64,000 nucleotides of DNA from Caviibacter sp963550915. GTDB taxonomy: Bacteria; Fusobacteriota; Fusobacteriia; Fusobacteriales; Leptotrichiaceae. The first letter of the stretch is position 1. Every line of letters starts with the position of its first letter. The stretch covers positions 1 through 64,000 of the forward strand of contig CAUVEB010000004.1 in NCBI GenBank assembly GCA_963550915.1. The letters are read 5' to 3'. Positions 24,997-33,928 of the stretch are shown here, piece by piece. Under the pieces are notes generated by a model. It was not told where the DNA came from and made no database searches. It saw only the letters and a program-made list of their open reading frames with translations. Position numbers and translations under genes: made by a program.

Positions 24997-26019
24997 TTAT
25001 TTTAACTTTATTTCATTCCATACTATATCTTGTTTTTCTTTTGCTATATTATCAAGTGTTTTAGGTAAAGTTGAATTAGAAATAACTTCATCTATAGTTA
25101 AGATTGTTTTCATATTTTCAAGGCCTGATACTACACTTGATGTTTTAAATTTTTCTACTGTTTTTTTATAATTTTCTTTTTCATATAAAAAACTTAAGAA
25201 TTTGTATGCATTTTCTTTATTTTTTGAATTTTTTAATATTGACATGCTATCAATATACATTAATGCATTCTTTGTAAGATAAAAAATATAGTCCTTATAT
25301 TCACTTTCATCTAGTTCATAAAATATATCTTGATATCCATGAACAATGTAAAATTCACCAGATATAAGACCTTTACCATAATTTACATTGTCAAATTTTA
25401 CAAGATTTGATTTCCATTCTAAAAGTAATTCTTTTGCTTTTAAAAGCTCATTGTCATCTGAACTTGCCTCACTATATCCTAGATATCTAAGTGCAAGTGC
25501 TAATGTTTCTCTTGCATCATCTAACATTGTCATTCTTTTGGCATATTTTTTATTTGAAAATATATTCGCACTTTTTTCTATTATATCTTTTTCATTTTCA
25601 TCTACATATTTTCTGTTAATACTTATACCTGTTGCAAAAATTTGATATGGTATTGAATAATTTAAATCCTTATCATAAGTATCTGTTATACTTTTATCAA
25701 TAATTATGCTATCAAATGCCTTACTTAATTCTTGTTTATCAAGCTTTTCAAGTAAATCAAGCTCTTTCATAACTGATATAAAGTCAGTTGAAGGAGATAC
25801 AATATCATACTCATCAGTTCCTGATAATAGTCTTGATAACATCATATCGTTGGTTTCATAATAACTAATATTTACCTTTATATTCTCTTTTTTTTCAAAT
25901 TCTGTTATTATTTTCTCTGGTATAAATTCGCTCCAAGTGTATATATTTAGAACATTTTCATGTTTTTTACAAGAAAACATTACTAAAATTAGCATAAAAA
26001 TGTAAACTACCTTTTTCAT
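24997..26019 (-). CDS. PotD-like polyamine-binding lipoprotein
   Basis: A 340-residue periplasmic-binding protein with a lipoprotein signal (LVMFSC, Cys17). It carries YTWSEFIPEKI (~28-38) and YDIVSPSTDF (~75-84), as in PotD/PotF spermidine/putrescine receptors. In ABC importers these deliver polyamines to PotBC and the ATPase PotA. No permease or ATPase gene is nearby: the neighbours are disA and tmcAL. It may serve a transporter encoded elsewhere or bind another small ligand. Confidence 0.85.
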   Translation of the reverse strand: MKKVVYIFMLILVMFSCKKHENVLNIYTWSEFIPEKIITEFEKKENIKVNISYYETNDMMLSRLLSGTDEYDIVSPSTDFISVMKELDLLEKLDKQELSKAFDSIIIDKSITDTYDKDLNYSIPYQIFATGISINRKYVDENEKDIIEKSANIFSNKKYAKRMTMLDDARETLALALRYLGYSEASSDDNELLKAKELLLEWKSNLVKFDNVNYGKGLISGEFYIVHGYQDIFYELDESEYKDYIFYLTKNALMYIDSMSILKNSKNKENAYKFLSFLYEKENYKKTVEKFKTSSVVSGLENMKTILTIDEVISNSTLPKTLDNIAKEKQDIVWNEIKLK

Positions 26020-26038
26020 CTTTCACCTTCCTTCAACG

Positions 26039-27121
26039 TTAGTATTGTTTTTCATATTTTATTGTATTTTTATATCTCGTATTAACTCTTACTATTTTTG
26101 ATGCCTTATTTTTTGTTATTCCTTTTACTTTTTGCATTTGTTCTATATTTGCATTTAGTATATTGTTTATATCTTTAAATTCATCAATAATATTATCAAT
26201 TTCTTTTTTACTTAGTCTATTAATATTGCTAAGCAGTCTATATCCCTTTGCAACTAATATATCTTCTGTCATTACAACTTTTAAATCATAACCTAATAAT
26301 TTTGCAATGACTTCATCATCTGTTATATCAATCTTATCAATATCACTTATCTTTTCAAATATTTTTTCAGGCTTAGCTGTCTTTTCATTTTCATAGTTTG
26401 AGTAGTCCTTTATTAGATTTATGAAATTACTTTTTTGACCTAACATTATTTCTTTATGTTGTAATTCTATTGTCTTACTTTCTGTTCCAAGCTCTAATAT
26501 ATATTGTTTTACTTTATTATCCATATTAAATAGTAATGAATAAAATCTAATACCACTTATTACATCATCTAGTGTAACAATATTTTCAAGTTCAGAGCAA
26601 TTTAGATTATTTAGGTATTTTGCTGTTATACTTGAATATTTTTCAAGAGACATTATTGCTTGAGATGATTTAATTAAGATATCTGCAATAGAATCTAATA
26701 TGTACTTAAAGTTATCTTTAAAGACCGTTATCTTATTTCTTCTTTCTGATACTGTAATTACCATATTACCTGTTTGAATTGCCATTCTATGTGCTGTTCT
26801 ATGTCTTGTACCACTTTCATCTGTTTCAATATTATAGTCTGGTTGTAACTGCATATTTGCACCATATATTTTAGTTATATCTTTTGAAATTATTACTGCT
26901 CCGTCCATTTTAGCAAGTTCATATAGCTTTTGTGGTGTAAAATCTGTATATAGAACAAATCCACCTTCCATTAAATTTTTAATTTCATGAGATTCTGCTA
27001 AAACAATCAAAGCACCCAAATTAGCCTCTTTTATTCTATCAATACCTTTTCTAAGAGCTTGTCCAGGAGCCATAATGCTAAATATATTCTCCATTATTTC
27101 ATTTTTTACTTTTTCTGACAT
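26039..27121 (-). CDS. disA: DNA integrity scanning diadenylate cyclase DisA
   Basis: A 360-residue DisA that makes cyclic di-AMP from two ATP and slows this when it meets branched DNA. The DAC domain has the DGA motif (73-75) and RHR (106-108) needed for catalysis. A helical linker follows, and the C-terminal HhH DNA-binding domain is at ~300-355, including KVKGITKNKASKIVRV. It overlaps the radA stop by one base, the classic radA-disA pairing. No c-di-AMP phosphodiesterase gene lies in the window. Confidence 0.95.
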   Translation of the reverse strand: MSEKVKNEIMENIFSIMAPGQALRKGIDRIKEANLGALIVLAESHEIKNLMEGGFVLYTDFTPQKLYELAKMDGAVIISKDITKIYGANMQLQPDYNIETDESGTRHRTAHRMAIQTGNMVITVSERRNKITVFKDNFKYILDSIADILIKSSQAIMSLEKYSSITAKYLNNLNCSELENIVTLDDVISGIRFYSLLFNMDNKVKQYILELGTESKTIELQHKEIMLGQKSNFINLIKDYSNYENEKTAKPEKIFEKISDIDKIDITDDEVIAKLLGYDLKVVMTEDILVAKGYRLLSNINRLSKKEIDNIIDEFKDINNILNANIEQMQKVKGITKNKASKIVRVNTRYKNTIKYEKQY

Positions 27122-28470
27122 TAGTTTATCCTTTCTACTAATTCATTTATATTATTAATGAAATTAAGTTTTATATTTAATTTTTCATTTTTAAATTCTT
27201 TTTCTTGTACTTTTGGTAGGTATACTCCCGTAAAACCAAGCTTTATAAGTTCATTTACTCTTTTTTTGATAAATGAAACTGCTCTTACTTCTCCTCTAAG
27301 ACCTAATTCACCCAATGCTGCAATTTTTCCACTTATAGGTATACTCTTGATTGTTGATGTTAGAGATAAAATTATAGCCATATCGCTTGCTCTTTCATCA
27401 ATTTCAATACCACCAGGTATATTAATATACACATCTTTAGTATTGAAATCATTATTCATATTTTTTGATAAAACTGCTAGTAATATTTCAATTCTATTCT
27501 TATCAAATCCTTGTATAATTCTTTTTGGATATCCATATATTGCTTGTGTTACAAGTGATTGTATTTCAAATAATATTACTCTACTACCTTCAATACAAGG
27601 TACAACAATACTACCAATGTTTTTTTCTTCTCTTGATGCTATGAAAAATTCTGATGGATTTTTTACTTCTTCTACTGCATTTTCTTTCATATCAAATATT
27701 GATATTTCATTTGTTGATCCATATCTATTTTTATTACTTCTAATTATTCTATAATAGTTATTTTCATCACCTTCAAATGAAATTACACAATCAACCATGT
27801 GTTCTAATAACTTTGGACCTGCAAGTTTACCGTCTTTAGTAACATGTCCTACGATATAAAAAGCAATATCATATTTTTTAGCTATTTCAATAAGTCTTAG
27901 TGAACACTCTTTTATTTGACTTATACTAGCAGGTAGTGAATTTATATTTTCTGAATATAGTGTTTGTATAGAATCTATTACCACAACTTTTGGCATATTC
28001 TCTGTTATAGTTCCGATAATATTTTCTAATTTTGTTTCATTAAGTAAAAACAGATTATCAGATTTAATTTTAAGCCTATCAGCTCTTTCTTTTATCTGTC
28101 TTAGTGATTCTTCACCTGAAATATATAAAGTGTTTAATTTTTTTGAATATTCATTAAGTAATGATATTAAAAAAGTTGACTTTCCAATACCTGGTGCTCC
28201 CGTTATAAGCACTACTTCTGCCTTAGTAAGTCCTCCACCAAGTACTCTATCAAATTCAACAAACTTTGTTTTAAGTCTAAATTCTTTATCTATGACTATA
28301 TCATCTATATTTGTTATTGATACTGATTTATCGCTTATTCTATTTAAATCTTTCATTACTATTTCTTCTTCAATTGTCCCCCAAGAACCACAATTTGGAC
28401 ATTTACCAACCCATTTTATAGTTTTGTATGAACAATCTGAACAAATATAGCTTAGCTTATCTTTTGCCAT
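27121..28470 (-). CDS. radA: DNA repair protein RadA (Sms)
   Basis: A 449-residue RecA-like helicase that drives branch migration and D-loop extension in recombination. The N-terminal zinc finger has C10-x2-C13 and C24-x2-C27; Walker A is GAPGIGKST (91-99); the RadA-specific KNRYG motif is at ~246; and the C-terminal Lon-like (LonC) domain is at ~280-445, including IPGGIEIDERASD. It overlaps coaD by 14 nt upstream and disA by 1 nt downstream, so translation is coupled. Confidence 0.96.
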   Translation of the reverse strand: MAKDKLSYICSDCSYKTIKWVGKCPNCGSWGTIEEEIVMKDLNRISDKSVSITNIDDIVIDKEFRLKTKFVEFDRVLGGGLTKAEVVLITGAPGIGKSTFLISLLNEYSKKLNTLYISGEESLRQIKERADRLKIKSDNLFLLNETKLENIIGTITENMPKVVVIDSIQTLYSENINSLPASISQIKECSLRLIEIAKKYDIAFYIVGHVTKDGKLAGPKLLEHMVDCVISFEGDENNYYRIIRSNKNRYGSTNEISIFDMKENAVEEVKNPSEFFIASREEKNIGSIVVPCIEGSRVILFEIQSLVTQAIYGYPKRIIQGFDKNRIEILLAVLSKNMNNDFNTKDVYINIPGGIEIDERASDMAIILSLTSTIKSIPISGKIAALGELGLRGEVRAVSFIKKRVNELIKLGFTGVYLPKVQEKEFKNEKLNIKLNFINNINELVERIN

Positions 28471-28972
28471 TTAATTCTTCAACCTTTTCCTTTAGCATAT
28501 TTTCAACATTACTAGTAACAAAATGTCCAAGTTCACCTTTATTTAATGCAATTTCTTTTACAACGCTCGAGCTAAGATATAGGTACTGTCTTGAAGCATT
28601 TAAAAATATTGTTTCAAACTTTCTCTTACTTAACATATCGTTAATTAAATTTATTTGTACTTCATATTCATAGTCTGAAATTGCACGCAAACCTCTTATT
28701 AGGACATCAATATTTTCTTTTTCTATTAAGTCAACTAATAAACCATCAAATGATAAAACACGTATATTATCAAGTGAAATACCTGTCTCAAGTATACTTT
28801 CTTTTATCATTTCTATTCTTTTGGTTTCACTGAACCAATAATTTGATTTATTTACATTAAATAATACTCCAATGATTAGTTCATCTGTAAGATTCTTAGC
28901 TCTAACTATTATATCTAAGTGTCCTTTAGTAATAGGGTCAAAACTTCCTGCATAAATAGCTTTTTTTATCAT
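28457..28972 (-). CDS. coaD: Phosphopantetheine adenylyltransferase
   Basis: A 171-residue PPAT that joins ATP and 4'-phosphopantetheine to make dephospho-CoA, the penultimate step of CoA synthesis. The (H/T)xGH nucleotidyltransferase motif is GSFDPITKGH (9-18), and the family ISxxxxR-like region is present later (RGLRAISDYEYE, ~89-100). It lies between rnc and radA. CoA feeds PFOR and, through 4'-phosphopantetheine, the acyl carrier protein encoded two genes upstream. Confidence 0.95.
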   Translation of the reverse strand: MIKKAIYAGSFDPITKGHLDIIVRAKNLTDELIIGVLFNVNKSNYWFSETKRIEMIKESILETGISLDNIRVLSFDGLLVDLIEKENIDVLIRGLRAISDYEYEVQINLINDMLSKRKFETIFLNASRQYLYLSSSVVKEIALNKGELGHFVTSNVENMLKEKVEELNGKR

Positions 28973-28982
28973 TTTTACTCCA

Positions 28983-29681
28983 TTATATTAAATTTTCAAG
29001 TGCATGTTGTGCTGCAATCTTTTCTGCTTTTTTCTTACTTTTAGCCGTACCATATCCCATTACTTTACCGTTTACTACACAGCTAACCTTAAAAGTCTTG
29101 CTATGGTCTGGTCCTGTTGTTTCAATCAGCACATATTCAGGAATTATTTTATATTTTGATTGAACATACTCTTGAAGTTCTGTCTTGTAATCTAGAACGC
29201 CTTCTATTTCATTTAAATGTTCTATTTTATCTTTTAAAAATCTTAGTGCTACTTCTCTTGCCGTCTCATAGTTTGAATCCTTAAATATTGCACCAATTAA
29301 TGCCTCAAAAGCATCACCTAATATTGATTTTTTCTTTTTGCCACCTGAAACTATTTCACCATTACTAAGAAGTAAATAATCACCTAGGTTTATATCTTCA
29401 GAAATAGTTGAAAATACAGCTTCACTAATTATTTGGCTTTTAATTTTAGATAGTTCCCCTTCTCTAAAAAAATCATAAAGCTCTGTAATATATTCAGTAG
29501 TTATTAAATCCATTACAGAATCACCTAAAAACTCTAATTTTTCATTATCATTTATTTTTAGATATGAATGTTCATTTGCATATGAACTATGAGTAATCGC
29601 TTCTTTTAGTAAATCAATATTCTTAAATTTATAGCCTATTGTATTCATAAGTAAATCTAAATTTTTATTCAAAGCTATCAT
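28983..29681 (-). CDS. rnc: Ribonuclease III
   Basis: A 232-residue RNase III that cuts double-stranded RNA in rRNA maturation and mRNA turnover. The signature NEKLEFLGDSVMDLI (~46-60) contains the catalytic Glu and Asp; the second acidic cluster is LGDAFEALIGAIF (~120-132). A C-terminal dsRNA-binding domain spans ~158-230 (KSKKKAEKIAAQHAL). Its start overlaps the acpP stop by 4 nt; acpP-rnc is a widely conserved pair. Confidence 0.96.
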   Translation of the reverse strand: MIALNKNLDLLMNTIGYKFKNIDLLKEAITHSSYANEHSYLKINDNEKLEFLGDSVMDLITTEYITELYDFFREGELSKIKSQIISEAVFSTISEDINLGDYLLLSNGEIVSGGKKKKSILGDAFEALIGAIFKDSNYETAREVALRFLKDKIEHLNEIEGVLDYKTELQEYVQSKYKIIPEYVLIETTGPDHSKTFKVSCVVNGKVMGYGTAKSKKKAEKIAAQHALENLI

Positions 29682-29908
29682 CCTTTTTTATGATTTTCTA
29701 TATATTCTATTAGATGCTTTACTCTTTTTATTTTTATTACATCTTTTGTATCAATTTCAATATCAAATTCATCTTGAACTGATGACATAAGCTCTGCTAT
29801 ATCAAGTGAGTCTGCTCCTAAATCTTCAACTAACATACTTTCAAGTGTTATTTCATTCTCTTCAACATCTAATTGTTCCATTATTATATGCTTTATTTTT
29901 TCTAACAT
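29678..29908 (-). CDS. acpP: Acyl carrier protein
   Basis: A 76-residue ACP that carries acyl chains on a 4'-phosphopantetheine arm. The attachment site is Ser34 in GADSLDIAEL. It is highly acidic and four-helical, as expected. TAGGAGG stands 7 nt before the ATG, and a good promoter lies upstream. It is the first gene of the 13-gene run that ends with the EnvC-like gene. No fab genes are in the window. Confidence 0.96.
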   Translation of the reverse strand: MLEKIKHIIMEQLDVEENEITLESMLVEDLGADSLDIAELMSSVQDEFDIEIDTKDVIKIKRVKHLIEYIENHKKG

Positions 29909-29930
29909 TTTATTACCTCCTAATAGTAAA

Positions 29931-29960
29931 ATTATACTATATTTTAGCCTACTTTTTCAA
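29931..29960 (-). promoter_or_regulatory. Promoter of the acpP-to-envC run
   Basis: -35 TTGAAA (29955-29960), an 18-bp spacer and -10 TATAAT (29931-29936). This is the only clear promoter I see for the run. Internal promoters inside genes would be easy to miss. Confidence 0.7.
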
Positions 29961-29992
29961 GTATATTAATAGCTTGGAATATTAGAGGAAAT

Positions 29993-30015
29993 AAAAAAAT
30001 GCAAGTCTCCTTGCA
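29993..30015 (-). terminator. Terminator after Ogg2-like gene
   Basis: A short 6-bp stem TGCAAG / CTTGCA with loop of four is followed on the minus strand by seven U (29993-29999). It stands between the Ogg2-like stop and the acpP promoter. Confidence 0.65.
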
Positions 30016-30019
30016 AATT

Positions 30020-30673
30020 TTATTTAAATATATATCCAACTTGTCTATACCATAAAACAAGATCAAGTCTATCCATAGTTATACCTGAATATTTTGAGTA
30101 TTCTCTCATTTTATCTTCAATTTCTAAATATTTCTTATATGTAAGTGTCTTAGGTATTTCAGAAATAACATTAAGTGCTTCTAATACTCTTAGTATATGT
30201 CTATCTAGTATAGCAATATTATCTCCCATTCCAAGATTTCTTAATACATGGCTTGCCTCTTTAAGACCCATACCATTTATATTTTTAATTATCCATTCTC
30301 TAATTTTTAATACATCATCGTTATTTATTAAAACTTTTTTAGGATCTAGTTTACCGTCTATGCTCATAAGTTCTCTTAACATTATTAGTCTTTTTGCCTT
30401 AGTATTCTTAAATCTAATTGCATTTAAGTGTTCAACTATATCTTCATATTCACCTGTATACAAAAGACCATTAGAGTCTAATTTTTCAATTATTTCCCAT
30501 GATTTTAGTGCTTTTGACTGAGGTGTTAATATACAAAAAGCAATCTCACAAAAAAACTTTTTATTATCATAGTTAAAAGCTTTTTTAAAGTTTTCTATTT
30601 TTTCGTCTACTTCATTTTTTATCTTTTTATTTACTTGCATTATTTCATTATGCAACTCTTTATTTATGTTCAT
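30020..30673 (-). CDS. Archaeal-type Ogg2-like N-glycosylase/DNA lyase
   Basis: A 217-residue HhH-GPD protein most like the Ogg2 group first described in methanogens, which removes 8-oxoguanine and cleaves the abasic site. The helix-hairpin-helix GMGLKEASHVLRNLG carries the likely catalytic Lys138, and AILDRHILR supplies Asp157. The end YRQVGYIFK fits the Ogg2 pattern of a Lys at or near the C terminus. It has no iron-sulfur cysteines, so it is distinct from the Nth gene at 12262-12885. It lies 52 nt after ftsH beyond a terminator and has GGGGGAT before the ATG; read-through or a weak local promoter is possible. Confidence 0.8.
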   Translation of the reverse strand: MNINKELHNEIMQVNKKIKNEVDEKIENFKKAFNYDNKKFFCEIAFCILTPQSKALKSWEIIEKLDSNGLLYTGEYEDIVEHLNAIRFKNTKAKRLIMLRELMSIDGKLDPKKVLINNDDVLKIREWIIKNINGMGLKEASHVLRNLGMGDNIAILDRHILRVLEALNVISEIPKTLTYKKYLEIEDKMREYSKYSGITMDRLDLVLWYRQVGYIFK

Positions 30674-30685
30674 TTATCCCCCTTA

Positions 30686-30716
30686 TTAAAAACGTAGTAA
30701 AACATATGATTTACTA
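30686..30716 (-). terminator. Terminator after ftsH
   Basis: A 9-bp perfect stem CGTAGTAAA (30691-30699) / TTTACTACG (30708-30716) with an 8-nt loop and five T on the minus strand. It ends the uvrA-to-ftsH operon just before the ribosome site of the Ogg2-like gene. Confidence 0.8.
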
Positions 30717-30724
30717 CGAATTTA

Positions 30725-32764
30725 TTAATAGTATTTTTCTATTTCTTCTTCACTCATTAAAAGTACTTCTTCATGTGTATGACCAGATACTATTGCTCTT
30801 ATTTCAGAACCTGTAACTGTTTCTTTTTCAAGAAGTAACGCAGCTACTTCATCTAAATCTCTTTTGTGTTCTCTTAGAAGTGTAACTGTTTTTTCATATA
30901 GTTCTTTTAGAAGTGCTTTTACTCTTCTATCTATATCTCTCATAGTTTCATCACTATTTGATGATACAAATGCATATTCTTCTTGTCTACTTTGTTCAAA
31001 GTTAATTGGTCCAAGTTCACTGTCAAGACCATAACTTTGTACATAAAGTTTTGCATAATATGTTGCTTTTTGTATATCAGAGTATGCTCCAGTTCCTATA
31101 TCAGACATACCTAGATACTCACCAACTCTTCCACCAAATGCTACCATTATGTCAGCTAGTATCATTTTACTTCTCTTATTTAAAGTTTCTTCTGGTAAAG
31201 TCATTGTATAACCACCAGCATTACCTCTAGGTATTATTGTTACTTTATGTACCTTATCTGTATCAGGCAATAAACTTGCAACTAGTGCATGTCCTCCTTC
31301 ATGATAAGCTAACATTTTTTTATCTTCTGCTGTTATTATTTTACTTTTTTGTCCTAATCCTAAACCTAATTTATCAACTGCTTCATCTAAGTCAGCCATT
31401 TTAATTACGTCTCTACTATCTCTTGCTGCAAGTATTGCTGCTTCATTTAATATATTTTCAAGGTCTGCACCAACAAATCCTGGTGTTATTTTTGCTATAT
31501 CTTCAAGCTTAACATCTTGTGATAGTTTCTTATTTCTAGCATGTACTTTTAATATATCTATTCTACCTTTTAAATCAGGTGCTGAAACTGCTATTCTTCT
31601 ATCAAATCTTCCTGATCTAAGTAATGCACTGTCTAGAATGTCATCTCTATTTGTAGCTGCAATAACTATTATTTGAGCATCAGTTTCAAAACCATCCATT
31701 TCAACAAGTAATTGGTTTAATGTTTGTTCTCTTTCATCATTTCCACCATTTCTACCAACACTTCTTTTTCTACCAATTGCATCAATTTCATCTATGAATA
31801 TTATTGATGGTTTAGCTTTTTTAGCTTCTTCAAATAGATCTCTTACTCTTGAAGCTCCAACTCCAACATATAGCTCAACAAATTCTGAACCAGATATATT
31901 AAAGAATGATGCTCCTGATTCACCTGCAACTGCTTTAGCAAGTAAAGTCTTACCAGTACCAGGTTCACCTAATAACAGAACTCCTTTTGGTATTCTTGCT
32001 CCTGCTTTAATGAACTTGCTTGAATCTTTTAAAAATTCTACTACTTCTTTTAATTCATCTTTTGCTTCATCAACACCTGCTACATCATCAAAAGTAACTT
32101 TTGGTTTTTCTTTAACTTTGCTTTTTGTTTTACCTATATCAAAAGGATTCATTCCAGAACCTGATCCACCCATCATTTTCTTTGATATATGCATAAAGAA
32201 ATATAGGATGATGATCATAGGTGCTATACTTAATATTACACTAAATATTGTATTTCTAGCTGAAGTACTTATTGATTTTAATTTAATATCAGAATTACTA
32301 TTTATGATATCAACTATAGTGCTGTCATCACCAATTCTATTTGTAATTTTTTTAGTTTGATATATTATAGTTTGATCTTTTGATTCACCATATAGTTTAT
32401 CGTCTTTTTCAGTTAATTCTAATATATCACCTGATTTTAATTTGTTTATAAAAGCAGTATATGTTACTTCTTGAGTTTGTTTACTAAAATCTTTAGTAGT
32501 GTAGTAATAAATTCCAAATATTAATGTTAATACCATTAGGAAAAATATAGGGCTACTAATCTTTAAAAATGGTGCTTTATTCTCATTTTTGCCTCTTATT
32601 TCTTCTAATTTTCTTCTAAATAACTCATCTTCATCTATTTCTACATTATCTTTTTCTTGCTCTTGTTCTGTATTTTTATCTTCTTCATTTTGTGTTTCTT
32701 TATTATCTTCTACTTGTTGCTCTTCTTCTTTTTTTTCTTCTTCAAAATCTTCGTTTTCTAACAT
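30725..32764 (-). CDS. ftsH: ATP-dependent zinc metalloprotease FtsH
   Basis: A 679-residue membrane AAA+ protease. TM1 (~71-88) and TM2 (~172-192) flank a ~80-residue periplasmic domain; Walker A is GEPGTGKT (~267), followed by Walker B IIFIDEID and the SRH; the zinc site is HEGGH (~488). Unlike typical FtsH, which begins almost directly with TM1, it has a ~68-residue cytoplasmic N-terminal extension, very acidic (24 Glu/Asp in the first 48 residues). The ATG has AAAGGAG 5 nt upstream inside the tilS end (7-nt overlap). tilS-ftsH is a common pairing. Confidence 0.95.
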   Translation of the reverse strand: MLENEDFEEEKKEEEQQVEDNKETQNEEDKNTEQEQEKDNVEIDEDELFRRKLEEIRGKNENKAPFLKISSPIFFLMVLTLIFGIYYYTTKDFSKQTQEVTYTAFINKLKSGDILELTEKDDKLYGESKDQTIIYQTKKITNRIGDDSTIVDIINSNSDIKLKSISTSARNTIFSVILSIAPMIIILYFFMHISKKMMGGSGSGMNPFDIGKTKSKVKEKPKVTFDDVAGVDEAKDELKEVVEFLKDSSKFIKAGARIPKGVLLLGEPGTGKTLLAKAVAGESGASFFNISGSEFVELYVGVGASRVRDLFEEAKKAKPSIIFIDEIDAIGRKRSVGRNGGNDEREQTLNQLLVEMDGFETDAQIIVIAATNRDDILDSALLRSGRFDRRIAVSAPDLKGRIDILKVHARNKKLSQDVKLEDIAKITPGFVGADLENILNEAAILAARDSRDVIKMADLDEAVDKLGLGLGQKSKIITAEDKKMLAYHEGGHALVASLLPDTDKVHKVTIIPRGNAGGYTMTLPEETLNKRSKMILADIMVAFGGRVGEYLGMSDIGTGAYSDIQKATYYAKLYVQSYGLDSELGPINFEQSRQEEYAFVSSNSDETMRDIDRRVKALLKELYEKTVTLLREHKRDLDEVAALLLEKETVTGSEIRAIVSGHTHEEVLLMSEEEIEKYY

Positions 32765-33918
32765 TTATGCTCCTTTCTGATAATAGAAACATATGTTTTA
32801 TTATCATCTAACTCACAAATATTTTTTATTTCAACTATTCCCTTTAAAGACTTAATATCAGCAAGTAATAGTACATTACCAGTTTCATCAGTTATAACTG
32901 GAATTTGATTTCTAATATCTTTATCAATTTTATTTGAAATAAGAATATCTTTAATTTTCTTTGAGTTTATTCTGTCGCCATATTTTCTATTTCTAATAAT
33001 AATTTTTTCTATTTTATCAATATTATATATTTTAAACTTGCTTTTTTCAAGACTATTTTTAAACATAGCACCAGAATTAATTGATATCTGATAATTAAAT
33101 ATATTAATAGTTTGGCCCTTTTCTAAAGTATATGAGTAATTTATTTCTTCAATTAACTCTTTTACTCCACTCTTATTATATCCAACATACCATATATATT
33201 TATCATTTAGTCTAATACTAGAACCAATCTTATTTTTTACTGATAATATTTCATCAATCTTATTTTTACTAATATTAATATCATACTTTTTTAATTCTTT
33301 TATTATTTTTTCATTTTCATCATCTGAAATATTAACAAGTTCAATTAGATTTGAAATATTATTAATAACATTTGGATTTATTTCTTTTAATATGGGTATA
33401 ATTCTATTTCTAATAATATTTCTAGTATATATATCTTGGTTATTTGTGTAGTCTATAAGGTAACTTATATCATTTTCATCTAAATATTTTAAAATATCCT
33501 CTTTTGACACATCAAGTATAGGTCTTATAACAAGACCTCTTTGTCTTGGTATGCCTTTTAGACCATCAAGTCCAGTGCCTCTTGTAAGACGAAATATTAG
33601 TGTTTCAACATTATCATTTTTATTATGACCTGTTGCTATATATTCACAATCAAATTCTTTTCTTGCATTTTCAAGTTCAGCATATCTAAGCTCTCTTGCA
33701 TTGTTCTCATTAAATTTATCAAGATTAATTGATTTTATAACAAAAGGAACATTATTATTCTTACCAAACTCTCTTACAAACTTAATATCGTTTTCTACAT
33801 CATCTCTTACATTATGATTTACATAACATAAGTATATTTCATGTTTTCTTTTTTTTAAATAATGATATAGGTAGACAGAATCAGGACCTCCTGAAAATGC
33901 AATTAATATTTTACTCAT
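32758..33918 (-). CDS. tilS: tRNA(Ile)-lysidine synthase
   Basis: A 386-residue TilS that attaches lysine to C34 of tRNA(Ile2), changing its decoding from AUG to AUA, which is important in an AT-rich genome that uses ATA heavily. The PP-loop SGGPDS (9-14) starts the N-type ATP pyrophosphatase domain, followed by CYVNHNVRD (~32-40) and EYIATGHNKNDNVET (~91-105). The C-terminal TilS domains are shorter than in E. coli. Its stop overlaps ftsH. Confidence 0.93.
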   Translation of the reverse strand: MSKILIAFSGGPDSVYLYHYLKKRKHEIYLCYVNHNVRDDVENDIKFVREFGKNNNVPFVIKSINLDKFNENNARELRYAELENARKEFDCEYIATGHNKNDNVETLIFRLTRGTGLDGLKGIPRQRGLVIRPILDVSKEDILKYLDENDISYLIDYTNNQDIYTRNIIRNRIIPILKEINPNVINNISNLIELVNISDDENEKIIKELKKYDINISKNKIDEILSVKNKIGSSIRLNDKYIWYVGYNKSGVKELIEEINYSYTLEKGQTINIFNYQISINSGAMFKNSLEKSKFKIYNIDKIEKIIIRNRKYGDRINSKKIKDILISNKIDKDIRNQIPVITDETGNVLLLADIKSLKGIVEIKNICELDDNKTYVSIIRKEHKC

Positions 33919-33928
33919 ATTACCCCTA

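Noticed and set aside
27158..27754. Plus-strand frame of 198 codons
   Set aside because: It lies wholly inside radA on the other strand. The encoded protein is a Ser/Phe/Leu-rich shadow with no recognisable domain.
31794..32360. Plus-strand frame of 188 codons
   Set aside because: It is the antisense of the conserved ftsH AAA domain, which fully explains the sequence conservation.
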